From NCBI GenBank assembly GCA_004020315.1, contig SAQG01000020.1, positions 1 through 64,000 on the forward strand: a stretch of DNA of 64,000 nucleotides, in the 5' to 3' direction. This DNA is from Mesorhizobium sp. Lineage in GTDB: Bacteria; Pseudomonadota; Alphaproteobacteria; Rhizobiales; Rhizobiaceae. Position 1 is the stretch's first letter, and each line of letters begins with the position of its first letter. The notes under the pieces are model-generated. The model was not told the origin of the DNA. It searched no databases and saw only the letters and a program-made list of their open reading frames with translations. Positions 54,074 through 62,519 of this stretch are shown here, in pieces. The translations under genes were made by a program, and so were the position numbers.

Positions 54074-54781
54074 ATGCCAACCCCACTCGTCGTCTCCGAT
54101 GTCGCCAAGAGCTTCACCATGCACCTGCGCGACGGCATCAAACTGCCTGTCGTCGCCGGCGTGTCGTTCTCGATCAGGAGCGGCGAATGTACCGTGCTCG
54201 GCGGCCCCTCCGGCGCCGGCAAGAGCTCGATCCTGAAGATGCTCTACGGCAACTATGCCGTCGATGAAGGCCAGATCATCGTCCAGCACGAGGACGGGCT
54301 CATCGATCTCGCGACGGCCAGCCCGCGCACCGTGCTTGCCGTGCGCCGGCTCACGATCGGCTATGTCAGCCAGTTCCTGCGCACGGTGCCGCGCGTCTCC
54401 GCCCTCGATGTCGTCGCCGAACCGCTGGTCGAACGCGGCGAGGACCGTGAGGTTGCGCGCAGCAAGGCACGCGCCTTGCTGGCGCAGCTCAACCTGCCCG
54501 AAAAACTCTGGATGCTGCCGCCGGCGACCTTTTCCGGTGGCGAGCAGCAGCGCGTCAACATCGCGCGCGGTTTTATCACCGAGCACCCGATCCTGCTGCT
54601 CGACGAACCGACCGCTTCGCTCGACGCCAGGAACCGCGACGTGGTGATTGCGCTGATCGCGGCCAAGAAGGCGGCTGGCGTCGCCCTGCTCGGCATCTTC
54701 CACGACCATGACGTGCGCGAGGCGGTGGCCGACCGCCTCATCGACGTGACCGCTTTTGCCGCCGGAAAAATCGCCGCATGA
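54074..54781 (+). CDS. phnL: C-P lyase ATP-binding subunit PhnL
   Basis: The second ABC-type ATPase of the complex, needed with PhnGHI for the nucleosidase step. It carries GPSGAGKSS, the signature FSGGEQQRVNIARGF and LLLDEPTASLDA; 235 residues. Two bases separate it from phnK, and it overlaps the next gene by ATGA. Confidence 0.93.
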   Translation: MPTPLVVSDVAKSFTMHLRDGIKLPVVAGVSFSIRSGECTVLGGPSGAGKSSILKMLYGNYAVDEGQIIVQHEDGLIDLATASPRTVLAVRRLTIGYVSQFLRTVPRVSALDVVAEPLVERGEDREVARSKARALLAQLNLPEKLWMLPPATFSGGEQQRVNIARGFITEHPILLLDEPTASLDARNRDVVIALIAAKKAAGVALLGIFHDHDVREAVADRLIDVTAFAAGKIAA

Positions 54782-55392
54782 CCACAAAACTGTCGGAAAC
54801 GCCGTTTGTCCACGAGACGGCGGAAGTCGAGAACTCGACGCTTGGCCGCTGGACCGAGATCGCCGACCGCTGCCGGGTTTCGGAAAGCACGTTGGGCGAC
54901 TATTCCTACATGATGCAGGACTGCGGCGTCTGGTGCGCGACGATCGGCAAATTCGCCAACATCGCCGCCAGCGTGCGCATCAACGCCACCAATCATCCCA
55001 CCTGGCGGCCGACGCTGCACCATTTCACCTATCGCGCGTCGGACTATTGGGACGACGCCGAGCACGAGAGCGAATTCTTCGCCCAGCGCCGCGCCAGGCG
55101 CGTCACCATCGGCCACGACACCTGGCTTGGCCACGGCTCGACCATCCTGCCCGGCGTCACCGTTGGCGACGGTGCGACGGTTGGCGCCGGCGCCGTGGTA
55201 TCGAAGGACGTTGCGCCCTACACCATCGTCGGCGGCGTGCCGGCGAAGCCGATCCGCGAACGCTTCGACCGCCGCACGGCGGAACGCTATCAGGCACTCG
55301 CCTGGTGGGATTGGGACCATGCCCGGTTACGTGCCGCGCTCGACGATTTCCGCGCGCTTTCGGCGGAAGCGTTTTTGGAAAAATACGGCTGA
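54778..55392 (+). CDS. Hexapeptide-repeat acetyltransferase of the phosphonate operon
   Basis: A 204-residue left-handed beta-helix transferase of the group found in phn operons. Repeats of the hexapeptide kind occur at TIGHDTWLGHGSTILPGVTVGDGATVGAGAVV, followed by VGGVPAKPIRERF as in xenobiotic acetyltransferases. It may acetylate aminoalkylphosphonates or an intermediate (inference), and so take the role that PhnO has elsewhere. It overlaps phnL by ATGA and is followed by a 365-base gap. Confidence 0.85.
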   Translation: MTTKLSETPFVHETAEVENSTLGRWTEIADRCRVSESTLGDYSYMMQDCGVWCATIGKFANIAASVRINATNHPTWRPTLHHFTYRASDYWDDAEHESEFFAQRRARRVTIGHDTWLGHGSTILPGVTVGDGATVGAGAVVSKDVAPYTIVGGVPAKPIRERFDRRTAERYQALAWWDWDHARLRAALDDFRALSAEAFLEKYG

Positions 55393-55757
55393 CCGCAGGG
55401 CGAACCCGCCCGTTTTACACCTCTGACACATGACTCGGACAGGAGGCGGTCTTTCCCTAGACTAGCGATCGCCATGCTTCACTTCGTGAAGCCGTCGCTC
55501 GCCGGGATTCTTTGCCGGCTCCAATCCTCCCGTGCATCTCGGCAAGCGCTACGACAGCGCAGGCAATTTTCTCGTCGAGCCCGGCAATCTGTCGCCGGCC
55601 ATACATTTCGAGGAGCTCCTGGTCCTGGTTGTCAGCGCGTCGCCTCTGCACCTGTGGGCGGTAACAAAACTGACATCAATCCGACACCGCAGGTTCATGC
55701 GGCTGCGCTAGCGAAGGTTAACAGACCTTCGAAACGCGACTGGACTGGAACTTGCCT
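55393..55757. other. Gap between the C-P lyase genes and the phnCDE transporter
   Basis: No gene seen. Besides the Pho-box-like repeats described separately, it contains a small hairpin GCTTCA-CTTCG-TGAAGC near 55484. The transporter therefore probably has its own promoter. Confidence 0.5.
55659..55691 (+). promoter_or_regulatory. Putative Pho box before phnC
   Basis: Three adjacent 11-base units, CGGTAACAAAA, CTGACATCAAT and CCGACACCGCA, resemble tandem PhoB half-sites (consensus near CTGTCATNNNN). They lie 67 bases before the phnC start. Matches are imperfect; PhoB control of phnCDE is well known in rhizobia. Confidence 0.45.
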
Positions 55758-56615
55758 ATGTCAGCAACCTCAGCCACGCTCGAAATCCGCGGCGTCACCC
55801 GCCGGTTTGGGAAGAACACCGCCGTCAGCAACGTCGATATCTCGATCCCGCACGGCCAGATGGTCGGCATCATCGGCCGCTCGGGCGCCGGCAAGTCGAC
55901 GCTTTTGCGCATGATCAACCGCCTCATCGATCCCAGCCAAGGGTCGATTTTCTTTGACGGCGCCGAAGTTTCCAGCCTGCGCGGCTCGCTGCTCAGGCGC
56001 TGGCAGCGCGATTGCGCCATGATCTTCCAGCAATTCAACCTGGTGCCGCGTCTCGACGTGCTGACCAACGTGCTGCTCGGCCGACTCAATCACCGCTCGA
56101 CCATTGTCAATCTGCTCGGTGTCTTCTCCCGCGAGGAACGGGCCGAGGCGATCGCCGCGCTCGAACGTCTCGACATCGCCCGCACGGCGATGCAGCCGGC
56201 CGGCACCTTGTCCGGCGGCCAGCAGCAGCGCGTCGCGATTGCCCGCGCCATGATGCAGCAGCCGAAAGTCATCCTCGCCGACGAGCCGATCGCCTCGCTC
56301 GACCCGCTCAACGCCAAGGTGGTGATGGATTCGCTGCAGGACATCAATCTGCGCGAGGGCCTCACCGTCGTCACCAATCTGCACACGCTGGATACCGCTC
56401 GCACCTATTGCAGCCGCATCATCGGCATGGCCGCCGGCAAGGTGGTGTTCGACGGCCCACCCGAGGACCTCAACCGCGAGGCCGTGCGCATGGTCTATGG
56501 CGCCGACAGCAATGGCGGCGAAATCTCCGAGGCCATCACCTCGACCAGCGTGACCATCAAGCAAAAAATCGCCGCATCCGCCGGACCGCTCGAGCCCGCT
56601 TTTCCTGGCTACTAG
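55758..56615 (+). CDS. phnC: Phosphonate ABC transporter ATP-binding protein
   Basis: The ATPase of phosphonate import, 285 residues. It has GRSGAGKST, QQFNLVPRLDVL, the signature LSGGQQQRVAIARAM and ILADEPIASLDP. A 30-residue tail follows the core. I take ATG 55758 rather than the TTG two codons upstream. It starts the transporter group phnC-phnD-phnE1-phnE2. Confidence 0.94.
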   Translation: MSATSATLEIRGVTRRFGKNTAVSNVDISIPHGQMVGIIGRSGAGKSTLLRMINRLIDPSQGSIFFDGAEVSSLRGSLLRRWQRDCAMIFQQFNLVPRLDVLTNVLLGRLNHRSTIVNLLGVFSREERAEAIAALERLDIARTAMQPAGTLSGGQQQRVAIARAMMQQPKVILADEPIASLDPLNAKVVMDSLQDINLREGLTVVTNLHTLDTARTYCSRIIGMAAGKVVFDGPPEDLNREAVRMVYGADSNGGEISEAITSTSVTIKQKIAASAGPLEPAFPGY

Positions 56616-56761
56616 TTCCATGGTCCCGACAACTGGATACCGGTATCCGGAAAAGATCACGGACAACCGAAAGAGCGCCTGGATCGCCAGCCCGCGTCAA
56701 GGGCGCTGTCAAAATTCGAACGCAACCGGCGCGATGCCGGAACCAACAGGAGAGACGCAAA

Positions 56762-57670
56762 ATGTTTAGAAAGATACTTTTCGGTGCCGTTTCCATCCTC
56801 GCCATGGCGATGGGCGCGGTCCAGGCACAGGACCTGAAGGAATTCCGCGTCGGCATTCTGGGCGGCGAGAATGAAGCCGACCGGCTGCGCAACTACCAGT
56901 GCTTCGCCGACCACATCAAGGAAGTTCTCGGCGTCGAGAAAGTTTCGTTGTTCCCGGCCGCCGACTACGACGGCGTCATCCAGGGCCTGCTCGGCGGCAC
57001 GCTTGACTTTGCCGAGCTCGGCGCTTCCGCCTACGCCAAGGTCTATCTCGAAAACAAGGACGCGGTTCAACCGATCCTGACGACGGTCCAGACCGACGGT
57101 TCGACCGGCTACCGTGCGGTCATGGTCGCCCGTGCTGATTCCGGCATCAAGACGCTCGCCGACATGAAGGGCAAGAAACTCGGTTTCGCCGATCCCGATT
57201 CGACTTCCGGTTACCTGATTCCGGTCACGTCACTGCCCAAGGACATCGGGATGGATGTGAAGAGCTACTTCGCGTCGACCGGTTTCGGCGGCGGCCACGA
57301 ACAGCTTGTCCTTGAGGTCCTGAAGGGTACGTTCGATGCCGGCACCACCTGGGCCTCCGGCGTCGGCGACTTCAACGACGGCTACAGCTCGGGCAATCTG
57401 CGCAAGATGGTCGACAAGGGCGTCCTCAAGATGGATGACCTCGTTGAATTGTGGCAGTCGCCGCTGATCCCGAACGGCCCGCTGGTCGTGCGTACGTCGA
57501 TCGACGCCGACACCAAACAGAAGATCACCGACTTCCTGACCAAGCTTCCCGAAACCGATCCGGCCTGTTTCTCGGCGGTTCAAGGCGGCGATTACAAGGG
57601 TTATTCGCCGGTCACCCCGGAATTCTATCAGCCGATCATCGACGCCCGCAAGGCGAAGATCGGCTCGTAA
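56762..57670 (+). CDS. phnD: Phosphonate-binding periplasmic protein
   Basis: The receptor for phosphonates, 302 residues. The signal peptide (about 1-22) ends AVQA; the mature part starts QDLKEFRVGILGGENEADRLRNY. Family segments are GTLDFAELGASAYAKV and ADPDSTSGYLIPV, which shape the phosphonate site. CAGGAG precedes the ATG. A strong hairpin lies behind the gene. Confidence 0.94.
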   Translation: MFRKILFGAVSILAMAMGAVQAQDLKEFRVGILGGENEADRLRNYQCFADHIKEVLGVEKVSLFPAADYDGVIQGLLGGTLDFAELGASAYAKVYLENKDAVQPILTTVQTDGSTGYRAVMVARADSGIKTLADMKGKKLGFADPDSTSGYLIPVTSLPKDIGMDVKSYFASTGFGGGHEQLVLEVLKGTFDAGTTWASGVGDFNDGYSSGNLRKMVDKGVLKMDDLVELWQSPLIPNGPLVVRTSIDADTKQKITDFLTKLPETDPACFSAVQGGDYKGYSPVTPEFYQPIIDARKAKIGS

Positions 57671-57682
57671 GCAAACTGCCAC

Positions 57683-57716
57683 AACGCCGCCGGGGCCATG
57701 CGCCGCCGGCGGCGTT
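57683..57716 (+). promoter_or_regulatory. Intercistronic hairpin between phnD and phnE
   Basis: AACGCCGCCGG and CCGGCGGCGTT form a perfect 11-base stem with a 12-base loop, 12 bases after the phnD stop. There is no T-run, so it probably protects the phnD message and attenuates read-through into the permease genes. Confidence 0.6.
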
Positions 57717-57743
57717 GCCGCATCAGGGGCCGGGGATCTATCG

Positions 57744-58718
57744 ATGAGTGCGACCGACGTTTACCGCGCGCCTGCGCTTTCACCGGAGGGAGCCATCGTC
57801 GAGCGGCACTGGCGCGACCTCGCCGCTCGCCGGCGCCTTTACACGATCGGAGGGCTGGCTTTCCTGTTTCTTGCACTCTCCGGCTCGCTCTGGTTCGCCA
57901 ACGAAACCAACGCCGGAAAGTTCTTCGACCGCCTTCCCTACATCGCCGACTTCTTTGCCGAGTTGAAGCCGCGCGACTGGTTAGACCCGGTGCGCGCGCT
58001 GTTCGATCTGCCGTCCCCCTATGACGATGGCAGCCTCAAATTCGACTACCCCGAAGGCCGGGTCTATCTGACCCAAAGCATCTACATTCCGGAGTATTTC
58101 CACCGGATGATCGAGACGCTGAACATCGCCCTGTTTTCGACGCTGGTGGGCTCCACATTCGGTTTCCTGCTCTGCTTCCTCGCTGCAGGCAATATCACCG
58201 CCAGCCGCTGGCTCCGTTTCGCCACGCGCCGCTTCCTTGAAATCGTCCGCGCCTTTCCGGAAATTGTCATTGCCGGCTTCTTTCTGGCGATCTTCTCGCT
58301 TGGACCCATTCCGGCGATCCTCGCGGTCAGCATCCACACCGTCGGCGCGCTCGGAAAAATGTTCTTCGAAGTCGTCGAAAATGCCGACATGAAACCTGAA
58401 GAAGGCTTGCGGGCCGTAGGCGCCAATTGGGTCGAACGGGTGTGGTTCGGCATCGTGCCCCAGGTCCTGCCTAACTTCATGAGCTATTTCCTGCTCCGCT
58501 TCGAGATCAATGTGCGCGCTTCGACCATTCTCGGCGCCGTTGGCGCGGGCGGCATCGGCGAATCCCTGCGTCTTTCGATCGGCCGCGGCCATGAGGCCAA
58601 GACCATCGCCATCGTCTTCCTGCTGTTCTGCACGATCGTCGCCGTAGACCAGTTTTCAGCATGGCTGAGACATCGTCTTGTCGGCCGGCAGGCGTTCGCA
58701 TACGGGCGCGGAGAGTAA
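57744..58718 (+). CDS. phnE: Phosphonate ABC transporter permease PhnE (first)
   Basis: An inner membrane permease, 324 residues. The first helix is IGGLAFLFLALSGSLWF; about 70 periplasmic residues follow, then the BPD transport core with EAA loop EGLRAVGANWVERVWFGIVPQ and AVGAGGIGESL. It forms a heterodimer with the second permease encoded just downstream (inference from the usual gene pair). Confidence 0.93.
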   Translation: MSATDVYRAPALSPEGAIVERHWRDLAARRRLYTIGGLAFLFLALSGSLWFANETNAGKFFDRLPYIADFFAELKPRDWLDPVRALFDLPSPYDDGSLKFDYPEGRVYLTQSIYIPEYFHRMIETLNIALFSTLVGSTFGFLLCFLAAGNITASRWLRFATRRFLEIVRAFPEIVIAGFFLAIFSLGPIPAILAVSIHTVGALGKMFFEVVENADMKPEEGLRAVGANWVERVWFGIVPQVLPNFMSYFLLRFEINVRASTILGAVGAGGIGESLRLSIGRGHEAKTIAIVFLLFCTIVAVDQFSAWLRHRLVGRQAFAYGRGE

Positions 58719-58722
58719 TGCA

Positions 58723-60273
58723 ATGAACGCTGACGCCATCAACGACATCGCTGCTCGCCACCCGGACGCATTCCGGCGCCCGCTGTGGAAGCGCTATGCC
58801 ACACCGATCGGCATCCTTCTCTGCATTCTCTATACCTTCTATTGTTCGTGGTTCTTCTCGGTCGCCGCCGTTCTCGAAAAGGCGAACTGGAATCTTGCCG
58901 GCGCTTATCTCGCCGACTGGGTGTCCTACGAAATCCGGCCCGATATCGAATTCAAGGACAATTATCTGACGATCGACTACTCCCGCTTCTCCAAACTGGG
59001 ATCCAATCCAAATCCCGACTGGGTGGGCAAGCAGATGGCCGTCATCGAGCGGCGGGTCGAGGCAGCGCCGGCACCGGCCATCGCGACCAATAAGTCGTCG
59101 CAGGATTCGTTCATGGCTCCCGGGGCGCCAACCGCCGAGAAGCCGGCCGCGCCGTCGGACCAACCCGCTCCGGCTGTGCCTGAAACGGTGCGCGAAAACG
59201 CCGTCGTGGCGGCGACCGTCACCCTTGGCAATGGCCAGATCGCCGTCACGCCAAACCTTGTCACCGTGACGCGCGGCGCCGAAAGCGTCATCTTCGACAT
59301 CGCCAAGGACAGTTCTGTCACGCCGCGCACACCGCTGCCTGACTGGATCGAGCAACGCAGGCCAGGCTCGACAGCCTATGTCTCGTTTGGATTTCTCGGC
59401 CGCGCTGAGGTGCAAAATGACGAAGTGGTCGCCTGGAGACGTTTCTTCGGCTGGGCCAATTTCGTGTTCGACACGAATTCGCCATTCTGGGGTAAACCGT
59501 TCGGCGAGGTCGCTTCACTGATCGTCTCTGGGCCGCGCATCGACCCGTCACGGTCAAACGCAGCGCTCGCCTGGGACAACGTCCTCAACAACGCCGAGTG
59601 GCAGCACGGCGACGTCTGGCTGAAACTTCTGCAGACCATCGTCATGGCCTTTGTCGGTACGGTGCTGGCCTCGATCGTCGCCTTTCCGCTCGCCTTCCTG
59701 GCAGCGCGCAACGTCACGCCGAGCCGGATAGCCAACCAGGTGACAAAACGCTTCTTCGATTTCCTGCGGTCGGTCGACATGCTGATCTGGGCGCTGTTCT
59801 TCACCCGCGGCTTCGGTCCGGGGCCGCTGGCCGGCATGTCGGCGATCTTTTTCACCGACACCGGAACCCTGGGCAAACTCTACTCCGAGGCGCTGGAAAA
59901 CATCGATGATAAGCAGCGCGAGGGCATCCGCTCGGTTGGCGCGACACCGGCAATGGTGCAGCGCTATGGCGTGCTGCCCCAGGTTCTGCCGGTATTCCTT
60001 AGCCAATCGCTCTATTTCTGGGAATCGAACACCCGGTCAGCGACGATCATAGGAGCTGTCGGCGCCGGCGGCATCGGTCTGAAATTGTGGGAGGCCATGC
60101 GCACCAACACCAACTGGGCCAATGTTTTCTACATGGTTCTGCTGATTCTGCTCGTCGTCTTTATCTTCGATAACATCTCCAGCTATCTCCGCCGCAAACT
60201 GATGGGGACCGTCGCAAACGGCAACGATGAGCGGCGCGTTTCCGCCCGTTCGGCGGCAGCTCAGATCGCCTGA
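58723..60273 (+). CDS. phnE: Phosphonate ABC transporter permease PhnE (second), with a large insert
   Basis: The partner permease, 516 residues, far longer than the usual about 270. The first helix (about 27-45) is followed by roughly 250 extracytoplasmic residues, including an Ala/Pro-rich stretch (EAAPAPAIATNK to APAVPETV). Only then comes the permease core, with EAA loop REGIRSVGATPAMVQRYGVLPQ and AVGAGGIGLKL. The insert may interact with PhnD or the cell wall; it has no recognised domain. ATG 58723 has GGAGAG upstream; an alternative upstream start would overlap the first phnE. Confidence 0.9.
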   Translation: MNADAINDIAARHPDAFRRPLWKRYATPIGILLCILYTFYCSWFFSVAAVLEKANWNLAGAYLADWVSYEIRPDIEFKDNYLTIDYSRFSKLGSNPNPDWVGKQMAVIERRVEAAPAPAIATNKSSQDSFMAPGAPTAEKPAAPSDQPAPAVPETVRENAVVAATVTLGNGQIAVTPNLVTVTRGAESVIFDIAKDSSVTPRTPLPDWIEQRRPGSTAYVSFGFLGRAEVQNDEVVAWRRFFGWANFVFDTNSPFWGKPFGEVASLIVSGPRIDPSRSNAALAWDNVLNNAEWQHGDVWLKLLQTIVMAFVGTVLASIVAFPLAFLAARNVTPSRIANQVTKRFFDFLRSVDMLIWALFFTRGFGPGPLAGMSAIFFTDTGTLGKLYSEALENIDDKQREGIRSVGATPAMVQRYGVLPQVLPVFLSQSLYFWESNTRSATIIGAVGAGGIGLKLWEAMRTNTNWANVFYMVLLILLVVFIFDNISSYLRRKLMGTVANGNDERRVSARSAAAQIA

Positions 60274-60292
60274 AAAGAAGGCCCGGCTGGGC

Positions 60293-61147
60293 CTAGGCAC
60301 CAGCCGTCTTCCAACCGCTCCTGATGTGTTTGTAGCCGTCGCGGTAGACGGCTTCCGGGCTTTCCGAAAAATCGCGCCACACCTTAGTGGCCGCAGCCAA
60401 ATCTTTCAGCGAGCGGCCGAAGGCCTCGATCGTCAGCCAGTCGTCATAGCCGCTCTTGCGGATGGCCGAAAACGTCTCTTGCCACGGAATATGGCCGCGC
60501 CCGGGCACGCCGCGATCATTCTCCGAAACATGGATATGGACGACGTTCCTGCGGTTGCGCGTATAGGCGCCGATCGGGTCGGCCTCTTCGATATTGGCAT
60601 GGAAGGTGTCGTACATCGCCTTGATGTGCGGCCGGTCGATCGCGTCGATATGCTCCGACAGATCGTCCATCGTGTTGAGCAGATAGCATTCGAAGCGGTT
60701 GAGCGCCTCCAGCCCAATGGTGACGTTCTTCTTGCCGGCATAGTCGCCGATGGCCCGCTGCGAGGCTACCGAGCGCTTCTTCTCCGCCGCCGTCGGCCCG
60801 CTCCCGGAAAAGGCGCCGAGCGTCGAATGCAGCGGGCCGCTCAACGTTTTGGCGCCAAGCGCTTGTGCGCAGTCAATCGCCCATTTCATATAGTCGATAC
60901 CGGCCTTGCGTGTTGAGCCATCGGCCGAGATCAAGTTCATCGCCGGATCGCCCATGGCCGAGACGGCGGTGCGGTCCAGTCCGATGCGGTCGAGCAGTTC
61001 GCCAAGTTTTGTGTAATCATCCGGCGTGCCGGCAAAGATCGGTATCTCGACGCCGTCGAAGCCGGTCGCCTTGATATCCCTGAGCAGTGGCTCGTGTGTC
61101 TTCGACACGGCCGTCGTCCACAAGAACATGCACATGCCGATTTTCAT
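60293..61147 (-). CDS. Sugar epimerase/isomerase, xylose isomerase-like TIM barrel
   Basis: A 284-residue TIM barrel of the D-tagatose 3-epimerase type. Metal ligands can be placed in GLEALNRFECYLLNT (Glu), MYDTFHANIEE (Asp, His), VHIHVSENDRG (His) and WLTIEAFG (Glu). It is the third gene of a minus-strand group with a Gfo/Idh/MocA enzyme and another TIM barrel, and is convergent with phnE. The set probably degrades an unusual sugar or inositol derivative; the substrate is not evident. Confidence 0.87.
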   Translation of the reverse strand: MKIGMCMFLWTTAVSKTHEPLLRDIKATGFDGVEIPIFAGTPDDYTKLGELLDRIGLDRTAVSAMGDPAMNLISADGSTRKAGIDYMKWAIDCAQALGAKTLSGPLHSTLGAFSGSGPTAAEKKRSVASQRAIGDYAGKKNVTIGLEALNRFECYLLNTMDDLSEHIDAIDRPHIKAMYDTFHANIEEADPIGAYTRNRRNVVHIHVSENDRGVPGRGHIPWQETFSAIRKSGYDDWLTIEAFGRSLKDLAAATKVWRDFSESPEAVYRDGYKHIRSGWKTAGA

Positions 61148-61179
61148 CGACGCCCCCTCCCCATGAGTCCAGATTGTTT

Positions 61180-62367
61180 TTAGAGCTTCGTCCAGGCCCC
61201 GTTCTTCCTAGACGACTTCACGCAGGCTTCGATGAAGGCCATGCCTTCGACACCGTCCTGGATGGTCGGGAAGATGACGTCCTTAGCCGGCTTGCCACCC
61301 TTCCGGCGCGCCGCGCGGATGGCGCGGGCCGCCTCCTGGTAGATGTTGGCGAAGCCTTCGAGATAGCCTTCCGGATGGCCTGACGGAACCCGGCTGACAC
61401 GCCCGGCGACGGGCAGCGCGCCGGCGCCATTTCGGGTGATCAACTGCTTCGGCTGGCCGAATGGCGTATACCAGAGATAGTTCGGGTCGGCCTGCACCCA
61501 TTCAAGCCCACCCTTCGAGCCGTATATGCGCAGCTTCAGCCCGTTCTCGTGGCCGGGCGCCACCTGGCTCGCCCACAACATGCCCTTGGCCGGGTGCGAC
61601 TTGCCGACCGGCTTGAAGCGCAGCATCACATTGACATTGTCATCGAGCTGCCGCCCCGGCACGAAGGCGTCGAGATCGGCGGAAAGCGAATCGAGCTCCA
61701 GCCCGGAGACGAAGCGTGCCAAATTGTAGGCATGCGTGCCGATATCGCCGAGCGCCCCGCCGGCGCCGGCCTGTTTGGGGTCGGAGCGCCACGCTGCCTG
61801 CTTCTGGCCGGTGGCGGCAAGGTCCTCGGTCAGCCAGTCCTGCGGATATTCCGACTGCACGATGCGGATGTCGCCGAGTTGCCCCTTGGCCACCATCTCG
61901 CGCGCCTGCCGCACCATCGGATAAGCGGTGTAGTTGTGGGTGAGGACAAAGACCTTGCCGGTCTTTTCGACCAATGCCGCCAGCTTCTTCGCTTCCGCCA
62001 ACGTCGTCGCCAGCGGCTTGTCGCAAATGACGTGGATGCCGGCTTCGAGAAACGCCTTCGCCGCCGGCACGTGCACATTGTTGGGGGTGACGATGGCCAC
62101 AGCCTCGATGCCGTCCGGCCGCTTCGCCTCGGCCTTGGCCATTTCGGCGAACGAGCCGTAGCTGCGCGCCGGATCGAGCCCGAGCTCCTCGGCCGATGCC
62201 TTGGCACGCGCCGGATCGGATGATAGGGCCCCGGCGACCAGCACGAACTCATTATCCATGCGCGCCGCGATCCGGTGCACGGCACCGATGAAGGCGCCTT
62301 GCCCGCCGCCGACCATGCCGTAGCGGATCGGGCCGCCTCCCGTTTCCGACTTCGATGCGCCGACCAT
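61180..62367 (-). CDS. Gfo/Idh/MocA family oxidoreductase
   Basis: A 395-residue NAD(P)-dependent dehydrogenase. The Rossmann motif is RYGMVGGGQGAFIGAVHR, the catalytic Lys is in CDKPLATTLAEA, and ALGDIGTHAYNLARF provides substrate residues. ATG 62367 follows GAGGGAGAAAATC; longer starts have no family similarity. It lies between two TIM-barrel genes on the same strand and is likely to work with them on one carbohydrate. Confidence 0.9.
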   Translation of the reverse strand: MVGASKSETGGGPIRYGMVGGGQGAFIGAVHRIAARMDNEFVLVAGALSSDPARAKASAEELGLDPARSYGSFAEMAKAEAKRPDGIEAVAIVTPNNVHVPAAKAFLEAGIHVICDKPLATTLAEAKKLAALVEKTGKVFVLTHNYTAYPMVRQAREMVAKGQLGDIRIVQSEYPQDWLTEDLAATGQKQAAWRSDPKQAGAGGALGDIGTHAYNLARFVSGLELDSLSADLDAFVPGRQLDDNVNVMLRFKPVGKSHPAKGMLWASQVAPGHENGLKLRIYGSKGGLEWVQADPNYLWYTPFGQPKQLITRNGAGALPVAGRVSRVPSGHPEGYLEGFANIYQEAARAIRAARRKGGKPAKDVIFPTIQDGVEGMAFIEACVKSSRKNGAWTKL

Positions 62368-62392
62368 GATTTTCTCCCTCGTTGTCTGAGAT

Positions 62393-62514
62393 ACCCCTCC
62401 CCCTGAGAGGAGGGTCGACGCGTAGCGTCGGGGTGGGGTCGCCGGGCGTGGAGCTCGGCATGAACCCACCCCACCCGGCCCTTTGGGCCACCCTCCCCTC
62501 GAGGGGGAGGGAAA
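62393..62514. repeat. Palindromic intergenic element (CCCTCCCC type)
   Basis: Blocks of C- and G-rich complementary sequence (CCCTCCCCTCGAGGGGGAGGG at the right end, CTCCCCCTGAGAGGAGGG at the left, and GACGCGTAGCGTC inside) make a compound hairpin between two cotranscribed genes. It resembles the repeated intergenic elements common in Rhizobiales. Confidence 0.6.
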
Positions 62515-62519
62515 AAGCG

